From the NCBI GenBank assembly GCA_014378955.1, contig JACMMQ010000238.1, forward strand, positions 1 through 5,608: a stretch of 5,608 nt of DNA, written 5' to 3'. The first letter of the stretch is position 1. Each line of letters begins with the position of its first letter. This DNA comes from Clostridia bacterium (GTDB lineage: Bacteria; Bacillota; Clostridia; SK-Y3; JACMMQ01). Positions 5,492 through 5,608 of this stretch are shown here, one piece after another. The translations under genes and the position numbers were made by a program. The notes under the pieces are model-generated. The model saw nothing but the letters and a program-made list of their open reading frames with translations, had not been told where the DNA came from and did not search any database.

Positions 5492-5512
5492 AAAGTGTTC
5501 CCTTAACACTTT
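5492..5512. promoter_or_regulatory. Perfect 8-bp dyad between divergent units
   Basis: AAAGTGTT and AACACTTT flank a 5-nt CCCTT centre. The dyad lies 47 nt upstream of the GyrI-like start on one side and covers the -35 position of the extended -10 promoter at 5519-5527 on the other. An operator shared by both directions is the most natural reading. A short terminator is possible too, but the stem is AT-rich and neither flank has a proper U run. Confidence 0.5.
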
Positions 5513-5518
5513 AGTTTG

Positions 5519-5527
5519 TGATAAAAT
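5519..5527 (+). promoter_or_regulatory. Possible extended -10 promoter at the right edge
   Basis: TGATAAAAT contains TG-N followed by TAAAAT (5522-5527), five of six matches to the -10 consensus. No recognisable -35 lies 17 nt upstream; that position is inside the 8-bp dyad. A start near 5534 would produce the structured, purine-rich leader that runs off the window. Confidence 0.45.
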
Positions 5528-5540
5528 GTATCTGGATAAA

Positions 5541-5608
5541 GCGGATACACTACAGAGCACGGGGAGGTGAGTGGTGATACGGGCTTAGCACCCTTATCCC
5601 GCATAATA
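5541..5608 (+). other. Structured leader with mini-ORF, truncated by window edge
   Basis: This stretch is far more GC- and purine-rich than its surroundings. It holds GGAGGTGA (5563-5570), a near-perfect ribosome site, followed at once by GTG GTG ATA CGG GCT TAG (5571-5588), a 4-5 codon mini-ORF. A hairpin pairs GATA-C-GGG (5576-5583) with CCC-T-TATC (5591-5598) around a 7-nt loop and contains the mini-ORF's stop codon region. GCGGATA (5541-5547) is also nearly complementary to TATCCCGC (5595-5602), so two folds compete. I have an uncertain recollection that similar leaders precede very short membrane-peptide genes in Bacillota, which is not evidence. Any downstream gene lies beyond the window. 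Confidence 0.4.

Overview
The window looks like chromosomal DNA from a low-to-mid GC Bacillota, most likely an anaerobic member of the Clostridia. The reasons are a Gram-positive type polyamine operon (fold-type I arginine decarboxylase, short class 1B SpeD), a reverse rubrerythrin of the kind common in clostridia, strong Shine-Dalgarno sites and AT-rich intergenic DNA. I cannot name a species.

Layout. (1) Positions 1-3262, minus strand: a tightly packed polyamine operon transcribed right to left, speA (arginine decarboxylase) > speD (AdoMet decarboxylase) > speE (spermidine synthase) > speB (agmatinase, cut by the left edge). The gaps are 13 nt, 4 nt and an 8-nt overlap. Together they encode arginine > agmatine > putrescine > spermidine, with SpeD supplying decarboxylated AdoMet to SpeE. 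(2) Positions 3263-3793: a 531-nt divergent intergenic region. It holds a probable minus-strand spe promoter about 235 nt upstream of speA, which leaves a long leader containing a near-perfect 20-nt direct repeat, mutually exclusive hairpins and a possible 19-codon upstream ORF. It also holds a perfect-consensus plus-strand promoter with a TGTACA-N7-TGTACA dyad just downstream. (3) Positions 3794-4782, plus strand: an Rrf2-family, probably Fe-S-sensing, repressor followed 32 nt later by a reverse rubrerythrin, a likely redox-controlled two-gene operon. It is closed by a long hairpin at 4801-4853. (4) Positions 4987-5444, minus strand: a stand-alone GyrI-like effector-binding protein broken by a -1 frameshift at a run of six A. 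(5) Positions 5445-5608: a short divergent region with a perfect 8-bp dyad, an extended -10 promoter, and the 5' end of a structured, purine-rich transcript with a mini-ORF that runs off the right edge.

Most of the coding content is well-known biology. The parts that merit a second look are the spe leader, the TGTAC-rich regulatory zone in front of the Rrf2 gene, the frameshifted GyrI-like gene and the structured transcript start at the right edge.
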